Shown: piece by piece, positions 15,811 through 24,632 of the stretch
Position numbering within the stretch: the first letter of the stretch is position 1
How the letters are laid out: the number at the start of each line of letters is the position of its first letter
NCBI GenBank assembly: GCA_905182355.1
Contig: CAJJBH010000059.1
Location: 1 to 46,471, forward strand
Source of the DNA: an uncultured Paracoccaceae bacterium
GTDB lineage: Bacteria > Pseudomonadota > Alphaproteobacteria > Rhodobacterales > Rhodobacteraceae
Reading direction: 5' to 3'
Length of the DNA: 46,471 nt
Notes under the pieces: generated by a model
The model's input: the letters and a program-made list of their open reading frames with translations, nothing else
Database searches by the model: none
What the model was told of the DNA's origin: nothing
Position numbers and translations under genes: made by a program

Positions 15811-18399
15811 GTGGTAGCGAATTTCTCAAGGCATGACATCCGGCGCGGGCTGACGGCACTGCGTTTGCCGCTGCGCTGGACATGGCTGGGGATGTTTGCG
15901 GAACGCGTGGCTTTCTCCTTGTGGCCACTGATGGCCGTCGTGTTGACCATCATGGCGGTTTTGATGTTGGGTCTGCACGAACACGTTGCTATCGAGGTGT
16001 TCTGGGTTGGTCTTGTCCTTGCGGTCCTTGGCGGGATTGCAGCTTTTGCTTTTGCGCTATACCGCTTTCGATTGCCAAGTAGGCAAGACGCGATTGAGCG
16101 GTTGGATGCCAGCCTGCCCGGGCGTCCCATCCAAGCCCTTTTGGACACCCAAGCCATTGGCGCAAGCGATGACGCCTCCACAGCGGTCTGGCGTGCGCAC
16201 CAACAACGTATGGCAGTTCAAGCGCAGGCAGCTAAAGCGGTTCCCGCCAATGTGCGCATTTCACGACGTGACCCGTATGCGCTGCGCTATGTTGCCGTCA
16301 TTTTTTTTGCGGTGGCACTGTTGTTTGGATCTATTTGGCGCGTTGGCACTGTAACGCAGATCGGAACTAAGACTGACGCGTTTGCGACGGGCACTGTCTG
16401 GGAAGGATGGGTTGATCCACCGCGTTATACTGGCCGTCCTACATTATATTTGAATGACCAACTCGAAGGCAGCCTAAGCATTCCAGAGGGTAGCCTTATC
16501 ACCCTACGTCTATATGGCGAAGTGGGTGCACTGACATTATCCGAAACCGTTTCTGGACGCACGCAGGTGCCGCCCGCCTCGGGCTCGGCGCAAGATTTCA
16601 CAATTCTGCAAGACGGTGAAATTGCAATCAACGGTCCGAATGGTCGGTCTTGGATCGTAAATATTGTGCCAGACACAGCCCCAATCGCGTCAGCCCTAGA
16701 CGACCCGGATTCAGATGCGTTGGGTGTGATGACGTTGCCATTTTCGGCTGGCGACGATTACGGTGTTGAAGGGGGCGAGGCCCGCATCAATCTGGATCTA
16801 GCTGCGATCACACGTGTTCATGGTCTGATTGTTGCACCTGAGCCACGTCCCGAATTGACGGTATCTTTGCCGATGCCTGTTGTTGGGGATCGTAGTGGTT
16901 TTGAGGAAGATTTGGTCGAAGACTTTTCCCAGCATCCTTGGGCGAACCTACCAGTAAAGATACGTCTAAGTGTTTTGGATGCAGCAGAGCAGCAGTTTGA
17001 ATCAGAACCGCGGGCATTTGTTTTACCGGGCCGCAGGTTCTTTGACCCAATGGCGGCTGCGATCATAGAACAGCGCCGCGATCTTTTATGGTCCCGCACA
17101 AACGCCAAGCGAATTGCACAAATATTACGGGCAATTTCCCATCGGCCAGAAGATGCCTTTCGCAAAGAAGTAACCCAACTTCGGTTGCGCAAACTGATCC
17201 GAAAGCTTGAGACGCTAGCCCGATTGGAACGATTGCCACCTAAGGCACAGGATGAAATCGCGGCCCAGTTGTGGGCCTTAGCGATCGAACTGGATGAGGG
17301 TGATTTGGCCGACGCGCTAGAGCGGATGCGCCAAGCCCAAGAGCGGCTAAATCAAGCGATGCGTGACGGCGCGTCCAAGGCTGAAATTGCAGAGCTGATG
17401 CAAGAGTTACGTGAAGCTACTGAAGATTATTTGAAACAATTGCAGCAACAGCAAGCCCAAGAAGAGGGTGGCGAACAGCAACGTCAAGGTGATCCACAAA
17501 ATTCCACTCAGATGACACAAGACGATCTTCAACGCATGATGGATCGGATCCAAGAGTTGATGGAAGAGGGGCGTATGGCAGAAGCGGCCGAGGCGCTTAA
17601 AGAACTGCAAGAAATGATGGAGAACATGCGCGTCACCCAAGGTGAAGGCCAACAGGGTAAATCCGCGGGTGAACAGGCGATGGAAGGATTGTCCGATACT
17701 TTGCGCCAGCAGCAGGGTCTTAGCGATCGGGCATTTCGCGATCTTCAAGAACAGTTCAACCCGAATGTCCAAGCCGGCGAAAGCCAAGGTAATAAAGGCC
17801 GCAACGGCGGTCTGGGCGAAGGGGAAAGCCACGAAGGCCAAGGCGGTCAAGGTGAAGGCGAGGGGCAATCCGAAGGCCAAGCACAATCTGGGGACCAACA
17901 AGGTCAAGAGGGTTTAGCAGATCGCCAAAAGGCATTGCGTGATGAATTGAATCGCCAGCAAGGGTCGCTGCCTGGTGCTGGAACGCCTGAAGGTGACGCT
18001 GCCCGTGAGGCGCTTGAACGTGCAGGGCGTGCAATGGACAATGCCGAACAAGCATTGCGTCAGGACGATTTTGCAATCGCGATCGACAGCCAAGCGCAAG
18101 CGATGGAAGCCCTGCGAGATGGTTTGCAATCCTTGGGCGAGGCGCTGGCCGAGAACCAAGATGACCAGCAACCCGGTCAGGGTAATCAGGACTCAAACCG
18201 GCAAGCCCAATCAACGGACCCTTTGGGCCGTGGACAAGATGGCAGTGGTGTTGATCCCAATGCGCAAGGGAATGTTTCGGACGCCGATGTCTACCGCCGT
18301 GCGCGTGATCTGTTGGCTGAAATTCGTCGCAGGTCGGCACAAGGAGAGCGACCCGAAGCAGAGCTGGGTTACCTGAAACGATTGCTTGATCGCTTTTAG
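15811..18399 (+). CDS. TIGR02302/DUF4175 family large membrane-anchored protein
   Basis: An 862-residue protein of the alphaproteobacterial TIGR02302 (DUF4175) family, function unknown. Residues about 30-85 hold two membrane helices and about 162-185 a third; the middle region is likely periplasmic (VWEGWVDPPRYTGRPTLYLN is a family landmark). From about 450 to 800 the sequence becomes strongly helical and Gln/Glu/Gly rich (QLQQQQAQEEGGEQQ and repeated GEGQ runs), a predicted coiled coil and low-complexity zone. It ends with a conserved block ADVYRRARDLLAEIRRR. The start is GTG 15811 with a poor ribosome site. It always seems to follow lysA in this group. Three bases separate it from the convergent zinc-ribbon gene. 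Confidence 0.85.
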   Translation: MVANFSRHDIRRGLTALRLPLRWTWLGMFAERVAFSLWPLMAVVLTIMAVLMLGLHEHVAIEVFWVGLVLAVLGGIAAFAFALYRFRLPSRQDAIERLDASLPGRPIQALLDTQAIGASDDASTAVWRAHQQRMAVQAQAAKAVPANVRISRRDPYALRYVAVIFFAVALLFGSIWRVGTVTQIGTKTDAFATGTVWEGWVDPPRYTGRPTLYLNDQLEGSLSIPEGSLITLRLYGEVGALTLSETVSGRTQVPPASGSAQDFTILQDGEIAINGPNGRSWIVNIVPDTAPIASALDDPDSDALGVMTLPFSAGDDYGVEGGEARINLDLAAITRVHGLIVAPEPRPELTVSLPMPVVGDRSGFEEDLVEDFSQHPWANLPVKIRLSVLDAAEQQFESEPRAFVLPGRRFFDPMAAAIIEQRRDLLWSRTNAKRIAQILRAISHRPEDAFRKEVTQLRLRKLIRKLETLARLERLPPKAQDEIAAQLWALAIELDEGDLADALERMRQAQERLNQAMRDGASKAEIAELMQELREATEDYLKQLQQQQAQEEGGEQQRQGDPQNSTQMTQDDLQRMMDRIQELMEEGRMAEAAEALKELQEMMENMRVTQGEGQQGKSAGEQAMEGLSDTLRQQQGLSDRAFRDLQEQFNPNVQAGESQGNKGRNGGLGEGESHEGQGGQGEGEGQSEGQAQSGDQQGQEGLADRQKALRDELNRQQGSLPGAGTPEGDAAREALERAGRAMDNAEQALRQDDFAIAIDSQAQAMEALRDGLQSLGEALAENQDDQQPGQGNQDSNRQAQSTDPLGRGQDGSGVDPNAQGNVSDADVYRRARDLLAEIRRRSAQGERPEAELGYLKRLLDRF

Positions 18400-18402
18400 A
18401 TG

Positions 18403-19164
18403 CTAGCCGTTGTTCTGGGAGGCCGCGGTGGCATCAAGCCATTTTGCGAGATCCTGCAACTGTCCGTCTAACCAGCTGCGACCTTGATCAACGAATGCTA
18501 CATAGTTGCTAAGGTAGGGGTCAACCTGAGGAACGGCCTTGGCGATGGCTGGTGCAAATATATAAAGTGCTGCAAAAATGATCGCGATCAGAACTATCGT
18601 CATAAATCCGCGGCGAAATCCACGCTTTTTGCGGACAGGGGCGACACCAGTTTCATCGTTTGAAGCCTGACGGTCACTGGTCGAACGCAGGGACGAGTTG
18701 ATTTCTTCAATGTCAGGCAGCAGATCACGACGTGACCCTAGGGCTGCATTGGTTGCATCAATTTCGGGATCCTCACCACGCATACGGGCCATACGTTCAC
18801 GGGCTTCGCGGGCACGACGTGTTGTTTCGTCTTCTGCGTCATCCAAACCTAAATCTGGCTGGCTTTCGACGCCGTCGGATTCTTGGTCGCGTATATCAGC
18901 CTCAAGTTCGGCTTCTTGGCGCAAAATGTCCGCAACCGCCGGATCCATTTCCTTGCGCTGTGGTCGGGTGGCAACTTCGACCCGTTCTTCATTTTCAGGA
19001 ATAGATGTGGCCTCAACCTCAGCCTCCGATGGGGGCATATGATCGGGGTGGTGTTGAAACCATGTTTGACCGCAGTTTGAACACTGCACATCCCGACCGT
19101 CAGTTGGAACAACCTCGGTTGGAACCTCATATTGCGCATCGCAGTTTGGACAAATCAGTCGCAT
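18403..19164 (-). CDS. MJ0042-type zinc-ribbon membrane protein
   Basis: A 253-residue protein opening with a zinc ribbon: MRLICPNCDAQYEVP, then VQCSNCGQTWFQ, giving two CxxC knuckles of the MJ0042 type. A long acidic, charged linker follows (about 45-175), then a single membrane helix (FMTIVLIAIIFAALYIFAP, about 188-206) and a short C-terminal tail. The topology suggests a cytoplasmic zinc finger tethered to the inner membrane. The role is not known; it is divergent from ftsE, a neighbourhood that recurs in Rhodobacterales. Confidence 0.82.
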   Translation of the reverse strand: MRLICPNCDAQYEVPTEVVPTDGRDVQCSNCGQTWFQHHPDHMPPSEAEVEATSIPENEERVEVATRPQRKEMDPAVADILRQEAELEADIRDQESDGVESQPDLGLDDAEDETTRRAREARERMARMRGEDPEIDATNAALGSRRDLLPDIEEINSSLRSTSDRQASNDETGVAPVRKKRGFRRGFMTIVLIAIIFAALYIFAPAIAKAVPQVDPYLSNYVAFVDQGRSWLDGQLQDLAKWLDATAASQNNG

Positions 19165-19304
19165 GTTGTGTTTTGACCCCCGTCAATTCCTTGATACTTA
19201 ACATATGTTGGGAAGTTTGGGCATAAAAGTGCAATCTTCTGTTGAAGGCGGTAAGCCTGTGGATTGCAACGGGACCGATGCTCAGGCACAACAGGTGTAA
19301 GCAA

Positions 19305-19994
19305 ATGGGGACCCGCGTGATCGAGCTAGAAAATGTGGCTTACAGTTATGGTGGCGGCGAGTTGCTGTCGGACATTTCAATTAAATTGGCACCGGGATCG
19401 TTTTACTTTCTGACCGGCCCGTCTGGTGCTGGCAAAACGACGCTTCTGAAGTTGTGTTATGGTGCGCTGCTTCCCACTGCGGGGCAGGTCCGGATTTTGG
19501 GCAATGATGTTCGCAATCTTAATCGCGACGACGTTGCGATGATGCGCCGCAAGGTTGGTGTTGTGCACCAAGATGTTAAATTTTTGGATCACTTGTCCGT
19601 CGCGGATAATATCGCATTACCCCTCACTGTTTCTGGTCGTCAAAACGAGGCAGATGGTGCCGATTTGGGTGAATTGTTGGCGTGGGTTGGTTTGACCCAC
19701 CGCGCGGCGGGGTTGCCGCCAGAGCTTTCGGGGGGGGAACGCCAACGCGCAGCCCTTGCCCGTGCAGTCATAATGTCGCCTGACGTTGTCTTGGCGGATG
19801 AACCAACTGGCAACGTGGACTGGGAAATGTCGCAACGCCTGCTTCGCCTGCTGATCGAACTGAACAAAATGGGTAAGACAGTTCTGATTGCGACACATGA
19901 TTTATCGTTAATCCGTGCTGCCAAATCTGAAGTTCAGGCGCGTGTTTTGCGCATTTCAAGCCGTCGATTGCAATTGGCTGGGGCAGATTTGTGA
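19305..19994 (+). CDS. ftsE: Cell division ATP-binding protein FtsE
   Basis: A 229-residue ABC ATPase with Walker A GPSGAGKTTLL, Q-loop VVHQDVKFLD, signature LSGGERQRAALARA, Walker B VVLADEPTGNVD and H-loop ATHDLSL. FtsE and FtsX form a complex that controls peptidoglycan hydrolases at the division site. I chose ATG 19305, seven bases after AGGTG; an upstream in-frame ATG at 19242 lacks family homology. The gene overlaps ftsX by four bases. Confidence 0.93.
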   Translation: MGTRVIELENVAYSYGGGELLSDISIKLAPGSFYFLTGPSGAGKTTLLKLCYGALLPTAGQVRILGNDVRNLNRDDVAMMRRKVGVVHQDVKFLDHLSVADNIALPLTVSGRQNEADGADLGELLAWVGLTHRAAGLPPELSGGERQRAALARAVIMSPDVVLADEPTGNVDWEMSQRLLRLLIELNKMGKTVLIATHDLSLIRAAKSEVQARVLRISSRRLQLAGADL

Positions 19995-20896
19995 AGTTTG
20001 ATACCGATGCAATCCGTAGCTTAATAGTTGGCGACAAACAAGCGGACTGCGTGGTTCCGCCGTCTGGTTTCACTGCCCAGCTGACATTGTTTGCTGCGGG
20101 CGCGATGGCGTTTCTAGCCGTTTTCGCCTTGGCGCTTTCATTGGCATCGGGTCGTTTGGCTGCGCAATGGGGGGATGAATTAGCCAGAACCTCAACAATA
20201 CGGATTGTGGCACCTGCTGACGAAAGGGCGGCCCAAACCGATGCTGCCTTGCGCGTTCTAAAAACAACAACGGGTGTACAAAGTGCACGCGCTTTGACGG
20301 ATGCAGAACAACAAGCGCTGCTTTCACCCTGGTTTGGATCTGGAATTGATTTGGGCAGTTTGCCTGTTCCACGTTTGATTGAAGTGGTTGAACACACGAC
20401 AGGTTTTGACGCCGAAGGGCTTAGATTGCGATTGGCGGCAGAAGTGCGCGCAGCTTTCTTGGATGATCATACCCGGTGGCGTGCGCCTTTGGTGAAAGCC
20501 GCAAATCGTTTGCGCCTTTTGGCGTGGATTGCGATTCTGCTTATCGGTTTGGCCGTCGGGGCAATGGTGACTTTGGCCGCCAATGCAGCTTTGGCAGCGA
20601 ACGCCCAAGTTGTTGCCGTGTTGCGACTGGTTGGTGCGACGGACCGCTACATCGCCGAAGCGTTTATACGTCGCTTTACCATCCGCGCATTTATCGGTGC
20701 AGCAGTTGGCATGGTATTAGGCATGTTGGCAGTGTTGTTGTTGCCATCAGCCAGTGATGATGCAGGCTTTTTGACGGGACTTGGTTTTCAAGGGGCTGGC
20801 TGGCTTACGCCGTTGCTGATCCCAATTATGGCCGGAGGTGTGGCTTTGCTAGCAACACGTGTCGCGTCCCGTAAGGCGTTGGAGGCGCTGCGCTAA
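19991..20896 (+). CDS. ftsX: Cell division permease-like protein FtsX
   Basis: A 301-residue membrane protein of the FtsX family. It has a first helix at about 28-50, a periplasmic loop (about 55-165) and three C-terminal helices (about 172-200, 225-255, 270-292). The start is GTG 19991 overlapping the ftsE stop (GTGA). The periplasmic loop is the part that normally contacts amidase activators. Its last base is shared with the plsC start (TAATG). Confidence 0.9.
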   Translation: MKFDTDAIRSLIVGDKQADCVVPPSGFTAQLTLFAAGAMAFLAVFALALSLASGRLAAQWGDELARTSTIRIVAPADERAAQTDAALRVLKTTTGVQSARALTDAEQQALLSPWFGSGIDLGSLPVPRLIEVVEHTTGFDAEGLRLRLAAEVRAAFLDDHTRWRAPLVKAANRLRLLAWIAILLIGLAVGAMVTLAANAALAANAQVVAVLRLVGATDRYIAEAFIRRFTIRAFIGAAVGMVLGMLAVLLLPSASDDAGFLTGLGFQGAGWLTPLLIPIMAGGVALLATRVASRKALEALR

Positions 20897-21618
20897 TGAT
20901 AAGATGGCTGATTTCTTTGGTCTTTATGATCAATATCTACTTCATGATGGTGGTTATTGGCTTGCTCTGGGCCCCCTACGCGATCCTTAGTCCCGCGGGC
21001 GCACGTGCAGGTGCCAAGGTCTATAGTCGCTATGTCTTTTGGCTGTCGCGGTGGATGCTGGGATTGCGGGTCGAGATCCGTGGGGAAGTGCCGTCAGGCG
21101 AAGTTATCATTGCGGCCAAACACCAATCTTTTCTTGATATCATGATGATCTTCACGGCCCTGCCTACGGCTAAGTTCATCATGAAAAAAGAAATTCTATG
21201 GACTCCCGTTATTGGCCTTTACGCAAAGCGACTGGGCTGTGTTCCGGTTGCGCGTGGAAAACGTGGAGCCGCCATTTCCCAAATGGTGCGCGACGTCGAA
21301 AATGGAAAGGTACTGCCGGGTCAGCTGATTATTTATTCGCAAGGCACTCGGTTGGCACCGGGGGTTAAAGCGCCTTACAAAGTTGGGACTGCTGTTCTGT
21401 ATAAACAGCTGCAACAGCCATGTGTGCCTGTCGCGACAAATGCCGGTATTTTCTGGCCGCGATCTGGTGTTTTGCGTAAGCCAGGTTTGGCGGTCGTCGA
21501 ATTCTTGCCAGTGATCCCAGTGGGTCAGGACAAAGACACATTTATGGCTGGGCTCGAAGATGTGGTGGAAACCCATTCAAACGCATTGATGCGTGAGGCG
21601 GGGTTCGATCCGTCGTGA
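20896..21618 (+). CDS. plsC: 1-acyl-sn-glycerol-3-phosphate acyltransferase
   Basis: A 240-residue inner-membrane enzyme that acylates lysophosphatidate to phosphatidate. An N-terminal helix (about 6-30) anchors it. The catalytic motif is HQSFLD at 76-81. The acceptor-binding motif reads YSQGTR instead of the textbook FPEGTR; Gln in place of Glu occurs in alphaproteobacterial members. VPVATNAGIFWPR forms the third block. It is translationally coupled to ftsX and overlaps the next gene. Confidence 0.9.
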   Translation: MIRWLISLVFMINIYFMMVVIGLLWAPYAILSPAGARAGAKVYSRYVFWLSRWMLGLRVEIRGEVPSGEVIIAAKHQSFLDIMMIFTALPTAKFIMKKEILWTPVIGLYAKRLGCVPVARGKRGAAISQMVRDVENGKVLPGQLIIYSQGTRLAPGVKAPYKVGTAVLYKQLQQPCVPVATNAGIFWPRSGVLRKPGLAVVEFLPVIPVGQDKDTFMAGLEDVVETHSNALMREAGFDPS

Positions 21619-22217
21619 ATTGGATCGACAGTGTCGCCGACCTGGAGAGCCTATATGGTCAGGCAGGTGAAGCGGCCACGCGCAAGGTGGCACCCTGTTT
21701 AACACCGCTTTATCGCAAGTGGATTTTGGCGTCTCGGCTGTGCATTTTGTCTACTGTTGGACCTGATGGAACCGATGGGAGTCCACGTGGTGATGATGGC
21801 CCAGCAGTTTTGGAGCTGGATGAACAAACTTTAGCAATGCCAGATTGGCGAGGCAACAACCGCTTGGATTCACTGCGGAACATTGTCTTGGATGGCCGCG
21901 TATCGCTGACGTTTGTTGTACCAGGATCCAACAATGTTGTTCGTGTGAATGGTATGGCACGATTGACGGATGGCGTTGCATTGCGGGACCGATTTGAACG
22001 CAAAGGGCAGGTGCCTGCCACGGTGATCGTGATCCAAATAGCCGAGATATATGCGCAATGTGCATGCGCATTGATGCGGGCGGGGACATGGTCGCGCAAC
22101 GATGCTGAGGGGCTGCCAAGCATTGGCGAAATTCTTGCGGAAATGACGGATGGCGACGTTGGTGGGCTTGCCTACGATACCGAGTGGGGTGGGCGGGCTG
22201 CAAAAACGATGTGGTGA
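21615..22217 (+). CDS. FMN-dependent pyridoxamine-phosphate-oxidase-like protein
   Basis: A 200-residue protein with the split-barrel flavin fold of the MSMEG_1061-type PPOX subfamily. Conserved pieces are ILSTVGPDGTDGSPRGDDGP, MPDWRGNNRLDSLRNI and VVRVNGMARLTD. Members bind FMN or F420 and reduce diverse substrates; the physiological one is unknown. The start is GTG 21615, overlapping the plsC stop. It is the last gene of the ftsE-ftsX-plsC operon and converges on lpdA. Confidence 0.82.
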   Translation: MNWIDSVADLESLYGQAGEAATRKVAPCLTPLYRKWILASRLCILSTVGPDGTDGSPRGDDGPAVLELDEQTLAMPDWRGNNRLDSLRNIVLDGRVSLTFVVPGSNNVVRVNGMARLTDGVALRDRFERKGQVPATVIVIQIAEIYAQCACALMRAGTWSRNDAEGLPSIGEILAEMTDGDVGGLAYDTEWGGRAAKTMW

Positions 22218-22232
22218 TTGCCGTTGAATGAC

Positions 22233-22259
22233 ATAAGGCGGGGCAATTGCCCGCCTTAT
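22233..22259. terminator. Bidirectional hairpin between convergent operons
   Basis: A perfect 10-bp stem (ATAAGGCGGG with CCCGCCTTAT) and 7-nt loop sits in the 54-bp gap between the PPOX gene and lpdA. No strong U-run follows on either strand. It is well placed to end transcription from both sides. Confidence 0.7.
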
Positions 22260-22271
22260 GATTATGTCTGG

Positions 22272-23660
22272 TTACGCGTGGATCGCGCCGCCTCCCAGGG
22301 CCAATGCCGCTTCGCGCACCGCTTCGGAATAGGTCGGGTGTGCGTGGCAGGTCATAGCAAGGTCTTCGGCAGATGCGCCAAATTCCATCGCAACGCAGAT
22401 TTCATGGATAAGTTCACCCGCTGAAGGTCCTATAATGTGCGCCCCAAGGATACGATCCGTATCTTTGTCCGCCAGGATTTTCACAAAACCGTCGCCTGCG
22501 AAGTTCGCTTTAGCGCGGCCGTTGCCCATAAAGCTGAACTTACCAACCTTATAGCTACGCCCTTGTTCTTTAAGGGTTTCTTCGGTTTCGCCAACGTTGG
22601 CGACCTCCGGGTGTGTGTATATCACACCTGGAATAACACCGTAGTTCACGTGGCCATGTTTGCCGGCAATAGTTTCGGCGGCGGCCATACCTTCGTCCTC
22701 GGCTTTGTGGGCCAACATTGGGCCGTCGATGACGTCACCGATGGCGTAGATACCTTTGATGTTGGTCTGCCAATCCGCGCCAACTTTGATCTGGCCACGT
22801 TTTGATATCTCGATTCCCAGGGCGTCTAGGCCAAGGCCGTCAGTGAAGGGTTTGCGTCCCGTGGCAACCAAAACTGTGTCTGCATCGATGACGTGTTCAC
22901 TGTCATCTTTGCGCAATTTATATGTCACTTTTACTTTGGTTTTGTTGGTTTCGGTGCCCTGTACTGCAGCCCCCATGATGAACGTAATACCTTGTTTAGT
23001 CAGCAATTTCTGGAAAGAACGCTGCACTTCAGCGTCCATGCCCGGGGTCACTGCATCCATAAATTCAACCACAGTCACTTCGGACCCTAGACGCGCGTAG
23101 ACGCTGCCCAGTTCAAGGCCGATAACCCCTGCACCAATAACGACGAGCTTCTTGGGAATTTTGCCAAGTTCCAGCGCACCAGTTGAGGTGACAACAATCT
23201 TTTCATCGACATCTACGCCTGGCAGGGATGCGGGTTCGGAGCCTGATGCAATGACGATATTTTTAGTCTCGTGGATGTCGTCGCCAACCTTAACTTTGCC
23301 CGGCTCGGGGATGGTTGCCCACCCTTTAAGCCAGTCTATCTTGTTCTTTTTCATCAAGAATTCGATGCCCTTGGTGTTTTGACCAATCACATTGTCTTTG
23401 TAGGATAACATCTGTTTCCAGTCGACCGACGGGCTTTTGCCTTTTAGGCCCATAGCCCCAAAATTATGCTCTGCCTCATGCAGCATGTGGCTGGCGTGCA
23501 GCAGTGCTTTGGACGGGATGCAGCCGACGTTCAGGCAGGTGCCGCCAAGGGTTTCGCGTCCCTCCACGATTGCCGTTTTCAGGCCCAATTGGGCACAGCG
23601 GATGGCCGACACATAGCCGCCAGGGCCCGAGCCGATGATGATCACGTCATAGTTTGCCAT
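22272..23660 (-). CDS. lpdA: Dihydrolipoyl dehydrogenase (E3 of 2-oxoglutarate dehydrogenase)
   Basis: A 462-residue flavoprotein that reoxidises dihydrolipoamide with NAD. It has the FAD-binding start [16 protein letters not shown], the redox disulfide [15 protein letters not shown], the NAD-binding [12 protein letters not shown], and the C-terminal interface with the active-site His ([11 protein letters not shown]). AAAGGATC precedes ATG 23660. It is the last enzyme gene of the suc cluster. A tandem-repeat tract lies just upstream, so it may have its own control as well as read-through from odhB. Confidence 0.96.
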   Translation of the reverse strand: MANYDVIIIGSGPGGYVSAIRCAQLGLKTAIVEGRETLGGTCLNVGCIPSKALLHASHMLHEAEHNFGAMGLKGKSPSVDWKQMLSYKDNVIGQNTKGIEFLMKKNKIDWLKGWATIPEPGKVKVGDDIHETKNIVIASGSEPASLPGVDVDEKIVVTSTGALELGKIPKKLVVIGAGVIGLELGSVYARLGSEVTVVEFMDAVTPGMDAEVQRSFQKLLTKQGITFIMGAAVQGTETNKTKVKVTYKLRKDDSEHVIDADTVLVATGRKPFTDGLGLDALGIEISKRGQIKVGADWQTNIKGIYAIGDVIDGPMLAHKAEDEGMAAAETIAGKHGHVNYGVIPGVIYTHPEVANVGETEETLKEQGRSYKVGKFSFMGNGRAKANFAGDGFVKILADKDTDRILGAHIIGPSAGELIHEICVAMEFGASAEDLAMTCHAHPTYSEAVREAALALGGGAIHA

Positions 23661-23684
23661 TGGGTTGATCCTTTGAATTTGGAA

Positions 23685-23739
23685 CGTCGGTATAACGTCG
23701 GTATTGTGTAGGTATTACGTCGGTGCTTGGTCGGTTTGG
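23685..23739. repeat. Five tandem 11-bp repeats upstream of lpdA
   Basis: Five units of 11 bp run head to tail: CGTCGGTATAA, CGTCGGTATTG, TGTAGGTATTA, CGTCGGTGCTT, GGTCGGTTTGG. The core is GTCGGTA. Eleven bases is close to one DNA turn, so a protein array is conceivable, but a related tract in inverse orientation lies at 45062-45111 between two gene ends, which favours a repeat element. Confidence 0.75.
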
Positions 23740-23744
23740 GATTT

Positions 23745-23777
23745 GGGGCGTTGCCCCCACCGCTGTGCGGCTCCCCC
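23745..23777. repeat. Double-hairpin intergenic module, copy 1
   Basis: GGGGC-GTT-GCCCC is followed by CCGC-TGT-GCGG and then CTCCCCC. The same order (5-bp hairpin, 4-bp hairpin, TCCCC tail) occurs at 39183-39215. From memory, GC-rich paired hairpins of this style are abundant between Rhodobacteraceae genes. Here it follows the MAPEG gene on the minus strand and may serve as its transcript end. Confidence 0.65.
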
Positions 23778-23785
23778 AAAGTTAA

Positions 23786-24196
23786 TTAGACCATGGCTGC
23801 GATGAACATGAGTGTTGTCGAAAGAAACCCTGCGAACCAAATGTAGCTGCGCCATGGCACCCAACCGAATGCGTATGCTGGGATGTATAAGATGCGGGCG
23901 ATCAGGTAGATGACGGCAAGGGTTCCTGTGAATGCGGTTGATTGGCCGCTGATGGTGATCACGATGCAGGCGATTGTGAACAAGATCAGCCCCTCAAAAT
24001 GGTTGTCCATTGCGCGTTTGAGGCGGCCTGTCCGTTCGGACAAGAGTTCTTCGACTGAACCCCCAAGTTTTGCGGGATCGCGGGGCGACATGGTTTTGCC
24101 ACGCCCGAGTTCGAGGTTCGCGGGGATCGCCATCAGGAAGAACTGGACCGCCTGAAGGAGGCCCGCGAGGGTGAGGATTGTGAGTTCAGTTGTCAT
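23786..24196 (-). CDS. MAPEG family membrane protein (second copy)
   Basis: A 136-residue protein with four membrane helices and the MAPEG-like segments RLKRAMDNHFEGLILF and ARILYIPAYAFGW. Eukaryotic relatives act in eicosanoid and glutathione metabolism; bacterial members are mostly uncharacterised. It lies seven bases after a second MAPEG gene, both inside the 2-oxoglutarate dehydrogenase cluster between odhB and lpdA. The pair share the pattern R-A-x-x-N and YxPAYA, so it looks like an old tandem duplication. Confidence 0.85.
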   Translation of the reverse strand: MTTELTILTLAGLLQAVQFFLMAIPANLELGRGKTMSPRDPAKLGGSVEELLSERTGRLKRAMDNHFEGLILFTIACIVITISGQSTAFTGTLAVIYLIARILYIPAYAFGWVPWRSYIWFAGFLSTTLMFIAAMV

Positions 24197-24203
24197 GGCA
24201 ATA

Positions 24204-24596
24204 CTAATATCCGAGGAGCGGTAAAATCATCATAAGGATGCCGATCAATGAGGCGACCCACGCAAGGGTTCGCAAAAATGGAATTCCCGAAGCGTATGCA
24301 GGTACATAAGCAACGCGAGCCCAGAACCAAACTGCTGCGCCCAATGCTGTGCCTTCGGTCCCGAGTTCGGTCACTTTTAGGATTAGAGCAAGGGCAACAA
24401 ACGCAGAAAGGTTGTAAACGTAATTCGTTAGCGCGCGTTGAATACGTCCGGCAACAATGTTTTGTTCACGTGGTTCATCTTGCGGTCCGATTGCCCAAAG
24501 AATACCTTTAGAGAGGTCCGAAAAAGACGCTTGGACGAACATATGTACGAACAGCAATACGACTGCGTAAGTGAGGTATGTGAGTTCAACGGTCAT
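24204..24596 (-). CDS. MAPEG family membrane protein (first copy)
   Basis: A 130-residue, four-helix membrane protein. RIQRALTNYVYNLSAFVALA and ARVAYVPAYASGIPFLRT are the MAPEG landmarks. AAAGGATAA precedes ATG 24596. It follows odhB closely and precedes the other MAPEG copy; identity between the two is low outside the landmarks. Function unknown; a place in respiratory or redox physiology is only suggested by the neighbours. Confidence 0.85.
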   Translation of the reverse strand: MTVELTYLTYAVVLLFVHMFVQASFSDLSKGILWAIGPQDEPREQNIVAGRIQRALTNYVYNLSAFVALALILKVTELGTEGTALGAAVWFWARVAYVPAYASGIPFLRTLAWVASLIGILMMILPLLGY

Positions 24597-24632
24597 TGAT
24601 TATCCTTTCGTAGCTGATTGGCCTCGTTTGAG

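Noticed and set aside
17407-18340. Long antisense frames in the TIGR02302 gene
   Set aside because: Product of the Gln/Gly-rich codon composition of the real gene; no protein family resemblance.
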